NCBI GenBank assembly: GCA_037957365.1
Contig: JARHVA010002003.1
Span: 2,427,501-2,491,500 of the forward strand
Direction: 5' to 3'
DNA length: 64,000 nt
From: Torreya grandis
Taxonomy: Eukaryota > Streptophyta > Pinopsida > Cupressales > Taxaceae
Shown: positions 14,183 to 25,620 of the stretch, piece by piece
How positions within the stretch are numbered: the first letter of the stretch is position 1
Layout: the number at the start of each line of letters is the position of its first letter
The notes under the pieces: model-generated
The model's database searches: none
The model's input: the letters and a program-made list of their open reading frames with translations, nothing else
What the model was told of the DNA's origin: nothing
Position numbers and translations under genes: made by a program

Positions 14183-16495
14183 TACAATTTGTATACTTTC
14201 CCTTCACACAAGTTCTTGACAAGTTGATATAAAATAGGGATCAAATTTATAATCTCAAATAGCTGGTATACTTTCCCTTCACACAAGTTCTTGACAAGTT
14301 GATATAAAATAGGGATCAAATTTCTAATCTCAAATAGCTGGTATACATGCCCTTCACTAGTAAAGGCCAAGACAATTGAGCAATACATGTCTCACTACAA
14401 CCCCAAGATGTTTGAAATCAAGTTTTCATCTAATAATGAAGGCCTAATTAAGCATAATATTAGATTTTTGTTTCAACATCTTCCACATTTTAAAGATAAT
14501 TGGATAGATTGTGATGATGAGAAAGCAATAAGGATCTAGGACTATTCATGGTTTACTATGAGATAAATAGTCAAATTTTTCATAATGAAAGTGAAAAAAT
14601 AGTTTATGGAAAATGAGTTCACATTGTACCCCATATTTGGAAAAAAATCATCAGGATAAAGTCATTACCCATAGTACATTGGGACAAAAAGGAATCTACT
14701 TCTCTCAAAAGTAAAACAAGAGTTGTATTTGACATAACTCTTAGGTGGTTCAAAGGAAAGGGATTTGATGTTGTGAATGTTGATTTCCCTACACCTCTTG
14801 GGGAAGATGAATTTTGTAGCTTCTATAAGCAATAGGATGAACCAAAAAATATAGATGAAGCAGGCCCTAGTGGAGAATCCCCAATAATAGAAGAGGCACA
14901 TGAACATGAAGCTACTAAACAAGAACTTCAACCACATAATACTATCAAGCTAAAAATAAATAGGTTAGGTGAAAATATTTCTTCTTCTCCTAAAATTTCA
15001 ATTCCTTAAGAGGTTTCAGTTGATAGTTTTCCATTTTCTTATGAACTAGTAGAGAACACAACTCAACAATTTTTATATTTAGATGATACAATGTTCCCTA
15101 TTTCACATACTTTCCCATTAAAAGAGGATACTCAAATATCTTAATCTTATCCCCCAAATCCTATGTCTCCTACTAACCTATCTCTGATAATTCCTTTTGA
15201 TAAAATCAATACATAAGATAAAATTGAAACATCTTTAAAGGTGCCCCAATTGAGAAAACACCTTCTTCAAATTTAGCTAGACTTGTTCCACCTATTTCAA
15301 TTTTTTCCCCGTTACCTTCATCAAGCATGAAAACTTTAGATTGGTTTTCTACAATAGTGAAGAGAACAAGAAAAGTTTTTGAACTTGAAGAGATAGACTT
15401 TGGAACCTTGATATTTCCTTTCTCAAAGAGGCTAAAGAAAGTGAGGACATTTTCATGAATTACGATAGATGAAAAGGGAGAAAAATATACAGAAGTGGCC
15501 ATTCCTATAGTTTAAATGGATAAGTCAAAAATTAGTATTAAATACTACTAAGTAGTTAGGATTCATTAGGAAACTCAACTAGAGAATGGATGAAAAGAGA
15601 TGTACAGTTGGCAATTGGCACCATCTTTGAAAACATGGATAAAGACAAAGGGATGAAAGATGGACTAAAAGAGAATGTGGAACAATTGAAATCAATAATA
15701 TATAAATTGGTCAAGCCAAATTCAATCATCTATTACTTCATTGAGTCTTCATGTTGAGACACTAGAAAAAATAAGAGAGGTAGGCCAAATGAGTAATGCA
15801 ATGAAAAGTTGAATTGAAAAAGTTATTGATCAAGGGGCCTCAACAATTCTCACCATAGCAATGATGTTTTTCGAAATTCAACCACAATATGATTAAATAG
15901 AAACAAAGGAAAATGGATATGCTCAGGAGAAACAAAATTGGGAGGAACTCAATCCTGGGTTGGTTGAATTCTCAAAACTTCTTTCTATTGATCTTGTTGA
16001 AAAAGGAGTGATCAATAAAGATGAAATTGTCTATCAAATTGAATTTATTTGGGCCACTAAATTTAGAATCTAATCTCTTCAAGGATGCTTTCATAAATTC
16101 AATAATGTAAGGTCACTTATAAGTGACACAATGATGGAAATAAACACTAAAGTCAAGAAGTTAAATTGTCATTTTGTTAATGACAAGGATAAAGAGGGGA
16201 ATCTGATTTCAATTGAGATCATAATTAGATAATTCAAAGAGTGAATTTAGGACATTGTCAATCCTACATCTATATTTAGTCAGAATAAATTCAATAGTTA
16301 TCCAAATTTAAAGTGAATGTCAATAATTTGGATATAAAAATAAATAGTCTCCAAGGCAATATTCAAGAAATGGAGTTAGATTACTTAGTAAACATCACCT
16401 ATAGGTACACAGATGGACTAGGTGAAGACTTGATCAGGGTATTTCACTAAATATTTGATGACTTCTTGAAAGGGAAATAATTGTCAATATAGTAG
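14183..16495 (+). pseudogene. LTR-encoded reading frame, copy A, part 2
   Basis: Continuation of the copy A frame after the copia insertion and 75-bp duplication. Readable pieces match copy B in order: 'FEIKFSSNNEGLI' (about 14410), 'EEIDFGT'-like (about 15390), 'ELNPGLVEFSK' (about 15950) and 'DDFLKGK' just before the final stops at 16490-16495. Many in-frame stops and a few frameshifts are present. The frame ends before the TATA-like site at 16828, so it lies in U3. Confidence 0.55.
14191..14357 (+). repeat. 75-bp tandem duplication beside the copia insertion
   Basis: The unit starting GTATACTTTCCCTTCAC occurs at 14191 and again at 14266, with one base difference near the unit end. A third partial start is at 14341. 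The 3' LTR of Element 1 has the segment once (about 28190-28280), so the duplication arose after insertion. Confidence 0.9.
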
Positions 16496-16827
16496 AAAGA
16501 AGAATAAAGAATTGTTTTCAGTGTTTCTACATTCTCTTCTCTTGTTTATTTGCACCCAACTTGTGTTGTTGCACTCTTTTTTCCCTTGTAAATGTGCATT
16601 ATAATTCTAAAAATTGTCTTTGTAATTTTTTTAACTTACTTTTTTAAGTTGTGTAAATTGATAGTGTGATATTTTAAGCAATGTAAAAACCCCAATTAGT
16701 TTTTTCAAGTGGTGTTAAATGCTTAAAAGGATTTTGCACCATTTCAAGTTGTAATTTCTTGTTGATGTTTTTACAATTCTAGAAAAGGTTAAAATAGGTG
16801 GTTTTGCATAATAACCATCTATTTTAG

Positions 16828-16836
16828 TATATAAAT
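16828..16836 (+). promoter_or_regulatory. Candidate LTR TATA box (Element 1, 5' LTR)
   Basis: TATATAAAT lies about 750 bp before the LTR end; the matching place in the 3' LTR (30751-30758) reads CATAAATA. If used, it places the long LTR reading frame in U3 and leaves about 0.7 kb for R-U5. The assignment rests on the motif and its conserved position only. Confidence 0.4.
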
Positions 16837-17584
16837 TCAAGTTAGGGATTCATAATATGGATTTGAAATAGATATAATTTTGTCAAAGCATTGTAAATGG
16901 AGATCAGTCATTTTACTCTTCAGAATCAATACACATAGGTGTTTATAAACATTGCATTAGTAATATATTTTGAATTATGTCTTTTTCTTAATTAAACGTA
17001 TCTAATTTTCATTTCCATTATTATAAGTTTCAAACTATTGAGAATAATAAATTACATTACAAATTTTATATGTAGATTTGTAATTTACATTTCCAACACT
17101 TGAAAATCTTAGTGGGAATAGAGATGATTTCTTAGTTGTTTATGTTAGAAAATATAGAAGATTATTAGTTTATGTTATTAGAGTTAAAATAGTCTTATGG
17201 TGTATGTTTCATATCCCTAAGGATATGATTATATCTTTCTAACCCATTAAATGAGAGAGATTTTCCTCTTCTAAAAGTCAAATTTTTTCTCAACACTTTT
17301 TTCTAGTCTTAGTTTTTAACTTGATGAGTTTGTTGCTTAAAACTTCTCCCTTCTCTCTCTCTCCCTCTCTATATTTTCCTTTCTAAAAAATCCTTTTTTA
17401 AATTTTAGTTTAAAATTAATACCCCATGATTTACATTCCTTTATTTGTAAATATTTCTTGCTTTCCTATTTTGGCTTTCAATAAAGGTAGCTCCACCTAC
17501 TAATAGGAGAGAGACTTTGTTCCCCATGTTGTTGACATAAATTTATCAATTTGTCCTCCTAACAAATTTTCATGCCAAAAATTT

Positions 17585-17601
17585 TTATACCCACCGTGGG
17601 G
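17585..17601 (+). other. Element 1 primer-binding site (tRNA-Lys type)
   Basis: TTATACCCACCGTGGGG starts four bases after the LTR end. Its last 12 bases exactly match the complement of the plant tRNA-Lys 3' region (TGGCGCCCACCGTGGGG); the CCA-proximal end has decayed. Confidence 0.75.
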
Positions 17602-17811
17602 AATGATTTTGTAAATTTTGTGCCACCCTTATTATACTAGTCTATATGAATCTACCATCATCTCAAGGACCACTCCAATAGCTTGAGTTAGACTTGGAAC
17701 AACCTATTCAATTAGATATTATGCTAACTTTAGACAAATCCTTTGGGATTTTGATGAAATCTTCATAACTTAGTTTTAATTTATCCTAGATATCCTAAAT
17801 CAATAGTTATA

Positions 17812-19560
17812 ATGTGCCAAAAGAGTAGAAAGGATTCGAACATGAAGGGAAGCCTATAGAGTTCATCTAGTGTCCCAGAATTAATAAATTCACATATGAC
17901 CATTTCAGGCCTTGAAAATCCAAATCATCAACCTAGTTTGAATTGGGATGAATCTTTATAGGAAGATATTGTTTCAAGGTTTATATTTTTCACTTTTAAT
18001 AATATAACAATAATTTATCAATCTAATATTGTTAGAGTGAAACTATATATATAGGAAATGCATGTTGTCAATGCCCAAAGAAATTTTGAGATCGATTCAA
18101 GAAGATAACCGAGAAGACAAACACAAAGAGAAGTTCTTATAGATAACTAAAGACTTTCTACAACTAGATTTTCTTCTCATGACTATTTAGGAACCTCAAT
18201 ATTAAGTTCTTAAGACAAACCTCGATTGTATATTGAAAACCCAAGAGGATATTTCATCAAATTTGAGAACTTTTACTTGGGATAATAGGATAAGTTCAAA
18301 ACATTTTTAAAGATCAATTAGACTATTGGAAGAAGAAGAAGATCAAGTAATTTTAGAATAAAGAGTAGAATCATTAGCTACATGTAGAATACAATAAATA
18401 ATGTTAGCTCTAATATCTCTTCAACTTCAACTATGCCTCAACACCAGTAACTTTCTTCCAAACTATCAGAATAGAGATTCACTAGAGCTAGTAAGTCAAA
18501 AGGTGAAATTGGCCCTTTTTAATAGTTACAAGAACATTCTACCTTAGAGTTGAGCACCAAACATCAGATAAAGATCAAAATAAAAACTATTCTTCCCTCA
18601 ACCTCTAATAAAAACAAACAACCTTATGGAATAACTTTTGAAAAGTCAATCTCAAGTCTTATCAAGAACTGTTATTCCCATACAAGCATTTTTTCAAACT
18701 ATGGCATTACCATGGTGAAATGTGATTGGTCTATTATCTCTAGGATAGTTACATGACCTTGCAAAATGGTCGAGAAAGAACTTTACAAGGTTTCATGTAG
18801 ATGGAAAACAACATCTAGACAAACACCTTGCATTTTTCCATGTTACATGTGGCATTTTAGTCATAGAGAATGAAGATGTTGATGCCATACTATTCATCAA
18901 AACACTAAATGATGTGTATGCATATTGGTTTTAACACCTCATTCTATAATCTATTACTAATTGTAATACCATGAAAATTAAATTTAAAAATAAGATTCAA
19001 AACAACTAAAGATGCCCATGATTTGTTTTTTCAGCTTACACAAATGAAAAAATGTGTTTATAAACCTATGAAAGAGTTTGTATCCCAATTCAATACATTG
19101 TCAAATAAGATACCATTTATCACATGACCTATCAATGAAAATAAAAAATGCTTCTTTATCAACTCTCAGTTAGCTATATTAATTTATCAATTGAGGAGGG
19201 CTAGGGTAGCATATTTGAAAGTATCCCTAGAATTGGCTATTGACAGTGAAGACAACATGATAATGTTTGAAAAACTCAAAAAAATAGCCTTTTAATAATA
19301 AGGCTCAAATTTTATTACAATCTTAAATAGAACAAATCTTGTAGAAAATGGCTAATGATATAATGGCCCTCAAAAATCAAATACCTCAAAAGACCATTAC
19401 AACTACATATTAAGATATTTCAAGGAAGAACTACATTCCTTTTCAAAGAGATCACCCTAGATTTCAAGCTCCTTAACCAAAACTTACACTTAAGGATCCT
19501 CCTCAGCAAAACACTGATACACCTGTGAATGTGATCTTAGAAATCAAGGAAATATTTGGA
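17812..19560 (+). pseudogene. Element 1 gag remnant
   Basis: The likely start is ATG at 17812 ('MCQKSRKDSN'). A basic, Ser/Arg-rich leader is followed near 18780-19280 by a retrotransposon gag core reading 'HLDKHLAFFHVTCGIL', 'DAHDLFFQLTQMKK' and 'MKEFVSQFNTLSNKI'. It would form the particle shell around the element RNA. At least a dozen stops and several frameshifts break it. No zinc knuckle was identified. Confidence 0.65.
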
Positions 19561-19815
19561 TACGAAGAAGTTAAATAAGAAAATGAATCATAAAATATAA
19601 AACTTCAATAATTTGAAATTGAATAATGTGTTGGTGACTCCATAAACATGTTCCTAGAATATAATTTAGATGAATATGACTATGAAGAAGGTATTGGGGA
19701 TATGAATAATCAATCCTTTGTAGTTTTCAATAGAACTCAAAATCAAAAAAATTAGTCTAGTGATTCATAGGAGGAAACTCCAAAGGTTATCCTCCCATGC
19801 AAAAATACCCTACCA

Positions 19816-20470
19816 TTGCAAATAAAATGGAAGAAACCACTGATAGGTATCTCATCTAATTTTAATTTTTCTCAACCTATTGAGATCCCTTTTATTAATT
19901 TACCTACTTTTGACATAATTGATCATGTCAACCAAACCAAGATTCAGATGTCACAAGCTGAGTACTTAAGAACATATCTAGATCAGTTGGATAGGTTAGT
20001 TGATTTCATCAAAGATAAAAATCCAAGTGCTAAAAAATATAACTTTAAGGGTATCCTAGCTAACCATGTTAAATACAATCAATTCAAATAAATGGCTATA
20101 TCCACTTAAAAATATATCCACTTACAAATATTTTAAATTTGACCCTTTTTACATTTCCCTATTCCTCAAGGGATGTAAATTCAGTAATTATATTATTGAC
20201 ATAAGAGCCTCAAATAATGTAATGCTTAAAAAAGTTACTCATGTTATGGCCTTACCTATACTAAAACATTTAGACATTGTTATTTCATGGTGGAAAATTA
20301 TTTTTCTCTCATTAGATAGATTAAGGACACATAAGTGGCTTTACCATATTTTCCCCAAAATTGAATCAAAATCAATATTTTGGTCATGGGTATTCCATCA
20401 GCTTACCGTATTCTTTTGGGTAGAAATTTTTGTAAAGAATTAGGAGGTGAAATACAAATGATTTATCACA
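19816..20470 (+). pseudogene. Element 1 protease (retropepsin-like) remnant
   Basis: Downstream of gag, the frame at 20066-20443 contains DIRASNNVM (Asp codon 20198-20200), matching the DSGASNNVM active-site segment of plant Ty3 proteases with the Ser and Gly lost. It is followed by 'MALPILKHLDI' and, one frame over, 'GIPSAYRILLGRNFCKEL', the end of the domain. The open stretch 19816-20091 ('MQIKWKKPLIG...') is the linker before it. The protein would be inactive. Confidence 0.65.
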
Positions 20471-20639
20471 TGTTATGATTCCAATCAAAAGATTCAAACA
20501 ATGTCTAGAGCCTAAATTGAAAATTAAATAAACAATGCAAAACTTTGATGATCCTAGAGCTGATATTTTGTATGAATATGTAGGAATCGATAACTATCTC
20601 TTGATAACATAGAAAGATATAAAGTTACCAAAAACTATG

Positions 20640-21110
20640 CAATTGATTCTGAATGACATTTGGATGATGGAGTTTGATTTTAGTTATTCATCAATAGGTT
20701 CCAATATAAGAGTAATATTGATATCTTCATCTAAGGATATTTATTCCTTTTTCCTATAGGTTACAGTTTGATTGTACCAACAATCCAATGGAATATGATT
20801 CACTTTTTCAAGGTTTGCAAGTAGTAGATGAAATGAGAATCGAGAATTTGAAATTTTTGGGTGACGCTAAACTCATTGTGAAATATGTAAAATTTCAATA
20901 CCTACGAAAAATGATCGTCTAAGACATTATAGGAATAAAGTCTGGGATAGCTTTAAAATATTTGATGCTTTTTGTATAAATACAATTCCTCGAGAATATA
21001 TTTTTAAAGTTAACGCTTTAGTGGTATCAACTTCTTTGATGATTCCCCATGCATATATTGGTATATAAGGATACATGATTGAATTAATATATAGACTAAT
21101 TATCCCAAAC
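20640..21110 (+). pseudogene. Element 1 archaeal-type RNase H remnant
   Basis: Placed between protease and RT. Pieces readable in two frames are 'MEFDFSYSSIGS' (about 20670), 'RLQFDCTNNPMEYDSL' (about 20765), 'FLGDAKLIVK' (about 20860), 'RHYRNKVWDS' (about 20920) and 'IPREYIFKVNALVVS' (about 20990). These match the extra RNase H (aRNH) of Tat-lineage elements, including the D, E and D metal-binding positions. Frameshifts near 20755 and 20900 split it. Confidence 0.65.
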
Positions 21111-21689
21111 AATGCAAATAATTAGTATATTTTTAATGATGATCAGTAGATTATCTCTTTCCTTAAGAAAGAATATATTTTCATAAATTTATACTTTGAA
21201 GGCACTAACTCCTTATACAAAGAATCTTCAGTTCACACTTCAAAACAAGGAATCTTAGACAATCAGGATAAAGAAGGTGTTATCAAGTTGAAAGGAAAAA
21301 AAATCATAAAGGCCTGGTCTCTTTAAAATAATTGTTTCATAAACATGATAGAATTGTAAAAAGTAAAATGTAAAAATGAAATATTAATTGTGTTGATTAT
21401 GAAAAAGTAAACATTGGTTTAGAGGAACATCTTAGGTTTGTCAATATTGTAAAATGTTTCTCACATGAAGAAAAATGTAAGTTTTTTATCCTTCTATGTG
21501 AGTGTATTGATATACTCATGTATTCATACATAGACCTTAATTATTTTCATCCCAAAGAGATGCAACATATAGTTCCTCTAAATCTTGATGTAAAACCATT
21601 ATTATAGAAAATAAGATAATACAATCATAAAATCATAGGAATAATTCTTTTCAAAGTATAAAAAATGTTTGATGTTCCCATTATTTTCC

Positions 21690-22335
21690 CTATCCACTAT
21701 TAAACTTGGGTAGCTAACATAATACTAGGTCATGATAAGAATGGTGAAATCATAATCTATGTCAATTTCAAAAATCTCAACCAAGCATCCCTCAAAGATA
21801 ATTATCCACTGCTATCATGGATCAAGTTCTCCAATTGATAATAGGTGTTTGAATTCTTTATATGCTTGATAGTTTTTTAGGATACAACCAAATTGAGGTT
21901 AATAGGGAAGATCAACATAAAATGGCTTTCACAAAACTTTGGGGCACTTTTTCATATAAACGAATGCCATTAGGATTAATTAATGCAAAATCTAATTTTT
22001 AGAGGGTAATGGATTTGGCATTCAAAGAATTGAAGAATAAAATCATTATAGTGTATCTTGATGCCCTGATAGTTTTATCAAAAAAGTGAGAAGATCACTA
22101 TGCACATTTAGAGAGTCTTTGAAAAGTGTTGTTTATATGTGATTTCTCTCAACTTTAAGAAATTTATCTTTGGAGTGACTAAAGGTAAACTCCTAGGTCA
22201 TATTATTTTGAAATAAGGAATAAGAATTTATCCAAAAAGGGTTTAGGTGATTAAAAAACTTTTCTTTCCTACTAGTAAACCAAGAGTACATTCCTTTTTT
22301 GAGAAAGTGAATTTTTTAGATTATTTGCTCATAAT
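21690..22335 (+). pseudogene. Element 1 reverse transcriptase remnant
   Basis: Readable RT motifs: 'WVANIILGHDKNGEI', 'YVNFKNLNQASLKDNYPL' (about 21760), 'MLDSFLGYNQIEV' (about 21862), 'MAFTKLWGTFSYKRMPLGL' (about 21920), and the catalytic box, now YLDA at 22054-22065 instead of Y-x-D-D. The loss of one catalytic Asp plus frameshifts near 21840 and several stops rule out activity. Confidence 0.8.
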
Positions 22336-22339
22336 TTTA

Positions 22340-22800
22340 CTAAGCTCACCAAACTTATTGCAGACAAGATGAAAGGAAAACCTTATTTCAAGTGGAATAA
22401 TGAAGGTAAAGAAGCATTTGAAAAGATAAGGACTTATATTTCTCATGCATCAACATTAGTTTGTCCTAATTTTAAAAAAGAGTTTACTATTTATTACTAC
22501 ACTTCAAAGCATATGCTTTCATTAATATTGATTCAGAAAAATAATGAGGGTATCGAATCCCCAATTACCTTCATGAGTTATAATATCAACGATTAGAAAT
22601 TAAAGTATCTTCCTAAGGAAAAACATGCTTATGCAGTTGTGAAAGTAGTCAAGTAACTCAAGTATTATATATTGCATTTGCATTTTGTAGTAATGGTACC
22701 AAGTTCAAAATTCAAATCTATTCTAAGTAAGAACCTAGTTCTAAACAAGGATATTAGATAACTAAAGTGAAATAATATGATATATAAATAAAACCTATAA
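22340..22800 (+). pseudogene. Element 1 Ty3-type RNase H remnant
   Basis: The open stretch 22369-22596 reads 'KPYFKWNNEGKEAFEKIR', 'FTIYYYTSKHMLSLILIQKN' and 'ITFMSYNIND', the standard RT-linked RNase H fold. After a stop it continues with 'LKYLPKEKHAYAVVKVVK' and 'LKYYILHLHFVVMVPSS'. The pattern matches plant Ty3 elements of the Tat group. Confidence 0.75.
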
Positions 22801-23009
22801 AACTAGTTTGAGGAAAAAGATTATGTCAACTCATGGAAGAACAAGGAGATATTCAATCAAAATCTTTGACAATTTTAGGTGAACAGGATGATCAAGAGCT
22901 TCCTTCGGTAATGTTTGTGGATCTACTGATGAATGATTTTTTAACATTAATTTATCTAATGTATAGATAATGTCCTTCACACTTACATGTTAAAAAATAC
23001 ATAATGTTC

Positions 23010-24165
23010 AAATTATAGGTTAATAAAAATGTCATATGGGATGGCACTCTTTTTAACAAAAGCATTGATGGATTTTTTTTAAGGTGCATAGATAAGGAAT
23101 AATAGAAGAAATTATTACAAGTTTTTCATGATCAATCCTATGGAGGACAAAACAACATATAAAATTATTAGAGTCCATTATTATTAGCCAACTCTTTTCA
23201 AAGATTCATATGAATGGGTGAGAAAGTGTGAGGCATGTTAGTAATTTGTAGGCCAACCCAGGTTAGCATCACTTCCTCTTCAACTAGTAATAGTTGAAGA
23301 ACCTTTTCAGTAATGGGAATTGGATTTCATTATGACATTGAACCCTTATTTTATTATAGGTCATACTCACATTCTCATAGTAATATATTACTTCATGAAA
23401 TGGGTAGAAGTGATTCTTACAAAATAAATAACTTCTGAAGTTGTTTGTAACTTCAACAAGGAAAATATCTTGGTGTAATATGGAATCCCACAAAAAAATG
23501 TTAAAAATAATGCCTCTAACTTTTATTATTTAGATATGATTGAATTTTACTATGAATATGACATTTCTCTTTCTCATTCCTCAAACTATCATCCTAAAGG
23601 TAATGGTCAAGTGGAATCGAGAAAAAAAATTATTCACAATCATGGACAAGGTAGTAGCTGAGAATTAAAAAAAATGGCATAAAAAGGTATATGATGCTCT
23701 TTGGGTAGACCATATAACTTTGATAAAGGCTATTGGTATGTCTTAATTCTATTTATTATATGGAATAGATGTTGTGATTCCCATAACTCTTGAGTTATTT
23801 ACCCTACAATTATCTAGTGGTTGAGAATCTGAATTTTGAAAGCTTGCTAGATAAAAGAATCTTCTACTTACAAAAATTAGAAGAAAAAAAGATATATGTG
23901 GTTGACAAGATCATATAACATCAGGATCATTTCAAAGTTATCTTTGAAAAAAAGGCAAAGAAAAGAGAATTCCAAGTAGGAGATCTGGTTCTACTTTGGG
24001 ATAGTCACTAAGAGCCAAAAGTGTGTTATGGGAATTTTGATCACTTTGGATGGGTCCATTTAAGATCAAGTACATTTGTGGTAATAATATTTTTTACCTA
24101 GCACATCATGACATAACTCATCTCCATTACCCTTTAGTGTACAATATTTGAAACACTATTTCCAG
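23010..24165 (+). pseudogene. Element 1 integrase remnant
   Basis: A segment equivalent to the zinc-binding region lies at about 23080-23260 ('LLQVFHDQSYGGQ', later 'KCEAC'-like). The catalytic core starts at 23314 (WELDF, Asp codon 23323-23325). It continues through 'MKWVEVILTK' (about 23398), 'GIPQKNVKNNASNF', where the second catalytic Asp is now Asn, and 'SSNYHPKGNGQVES', with the Glu codon at 23614-23616. A C-terminal SH3-like piece, 'GPFKIKYICGNNIFYLAHHD', ends near 24165. Stops and frameshifts are frequent. Confidence 0.75.
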
Positions 24166-24929
24166 TAAGAACTAGGTGGCCCTCTTTTGTACATATGTGA
24201 GTACTATTTTGGATGTGTTTCTTTCATGGTCTTTATTTTTAGTGTGCACATTTTTTCAATAAATGCAATAATCTATCTATTTCCCCTCCTCCATGTTTTG
24301 GTTTTCCTACCTATATATTTTTGTATCTGTGATCTCTATCTAAAAATTTCATGAGCAATCACATGATTTAAAAGAGTGACATATTAGACAAGTTTTTCAT
24401 AGAATTTTTCAAGTGAACAAGTGATATGGCCTAGTAATGCATGTTAATTTATCATAAAATTGAGATGAGAAAATTAGATGTCAGTTGTTTAGATCAAGAC
24501 ATGAAATTTTTCAAGTGAATAGGTGATCTGGTCTGACAATGTGTGTTCATTTCTCATATGATTGAGATGGGTGAACTAGCTCTCAGTTGGTCGGATCAGG
24601 ATATACATATAAGAAAAACACTTATCTTTTCATATTTTAATTTATGTAAAACCACATAACTATAAATGTCATTGCATACACTATCATTTTGGATATGTGA
24701 AATCAGTTTTTAGGTTAAGTACCTAACCCTCGTAAATACTATATTTTGACATGTCAAAGCTTTTCATTGGCTTGAGGACCCATCCCTTTCTCAAAGATTA
24801 GAGATTAAAATATTTTTCAAATTCATCAAAGCTTTTACTAAAGGCTCTATTACCTAATGGATAAAGTGTCAGTTGAATTCAAGTTATTTTCATTCTTTGT
24901 AGTTTGAAATCCTAGTTGGAACCAGCAGT
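24166..24929 (+). other. Element 1 segment between integrase and 3' LTR, with a 102-bp duplication
   Basis: No frame is recognised. Two diverged units of 102 bp, about 24402-24503 and 24504-24605, share 'AATTTTTCAAGTGAA', 'GTGATNTGG' and 'ATTGAGATG'. At 24843-24923 the sequence looks like a decayed tRNA (box A-like 'TACCTAATGGATAAAG', box B-like 'GTTTGAAATCC'). The last bases before the LTR, 'GGAACCAGCAGT', are not a good polypurine tract. Confidence 0.55.
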
Positions 24930-25149
24930 TGTTGCATATTCTAAAAAAAGTGAAAATTAGTGGAAAATTCAATTTTTAATAAACTATTAAAAATTTTGAA
25001 TTTTTCTCGAAGCCATAAATTTTTTTAAAAAATAAAAAAAATTAATTAATTAATTAATTAATTATTGATTAATTAAAATTTTATGGCTAATTTGATTTTA
25101 TCCTGAACTATTGAAAATCCCATTTTAACCTCTCGTGCAAAAATCTAAT

Positions 25150-25620
25150 GGTATTCCTCATAATTTACAAAAATCATTTTGCTTTTCATGAGTTGTAAAA
25201 ACACATATTACTTTTTCATAATTTATGCAAATTGTAAAAACATTTTTGACCTACCTATAATTTGTAAAATCTTTTTTGTCTTTGGTGCAATTTGCCATTT
25301 TGTTTTGTGTTTTCATATAATTTACTATTTTTTTTGTTTCACATGTAAATTACAAAAATGTTGTTGGATCCTATTCAAATTGCAAAACAATTTTAAAATT
25401 CATGTAAATTTTGAAAACATTTTAAATTTCCCTTTTCCTTGCAACTCAAAAATTTATTTCCACAAGTCATGCAAATGCAAATCACACTTCCCTAAATCAT
25501 GCAAATGCAAGTTATGTTTCTAAAAGTAGTGTAATGAAAAATTCCACTTTACAAATTTCATTTTTCAAACTGTGCAAATTATCATTACAAATTGAAGTTT
25601 CTTTTTCAAACCTACATGCA
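25150..25620 (+). repeat. Reiterated CATGYAAATTGCAAAA-like motifs in LTR U3
   Basis: Degenerate copies of a phrase built on 'CATG(C/T)AAATTG(C/T)AAAA' recur roughly every 40-50 bp here and at the matching place in the 5' LTR (8080-8520). Many contain ATGCAAAT. The array is upstream of the LTR reading frame. It may be a set of enhancer-like repeats or simple slippage products; function is not shown by the sequence. Confidence 0.5.

Larger units (their letters stand above)
7845..17580 (+). repeat. Element 1 5' LTR, about 6.6 kb, split by a copia insertion
   Basis: Aligns in order with 24930-31498 along its whole length. Shared landmarks include 'AAAAATCATTTTGCTTTTCA' (8083 region and 25170 region), the frame starting ATGTCTTC (10021 and 27105), and 'TTTACATTCCTTTRTTTGTAAA' near the end. 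The LTR ends at GCCAAAA, four bases before the primer site. Subtracting the copia insertion (11097-14182) leaves 6650 bp, and a local 75-bp duplication explains most of the excess over the 3' LTR. The copies are visibly diverged, so the insertion is old. Confidence 0.85.

Noticed and set aside
13953..14388. Minus-strand frames with an internal protein repeat ('QLVKNLCEGKVYQLFEI')
   Set aside because: The protein repeat comes from the 75-bp DNA duplication, and the sense-strand frame of the LTR explains the sequence better.
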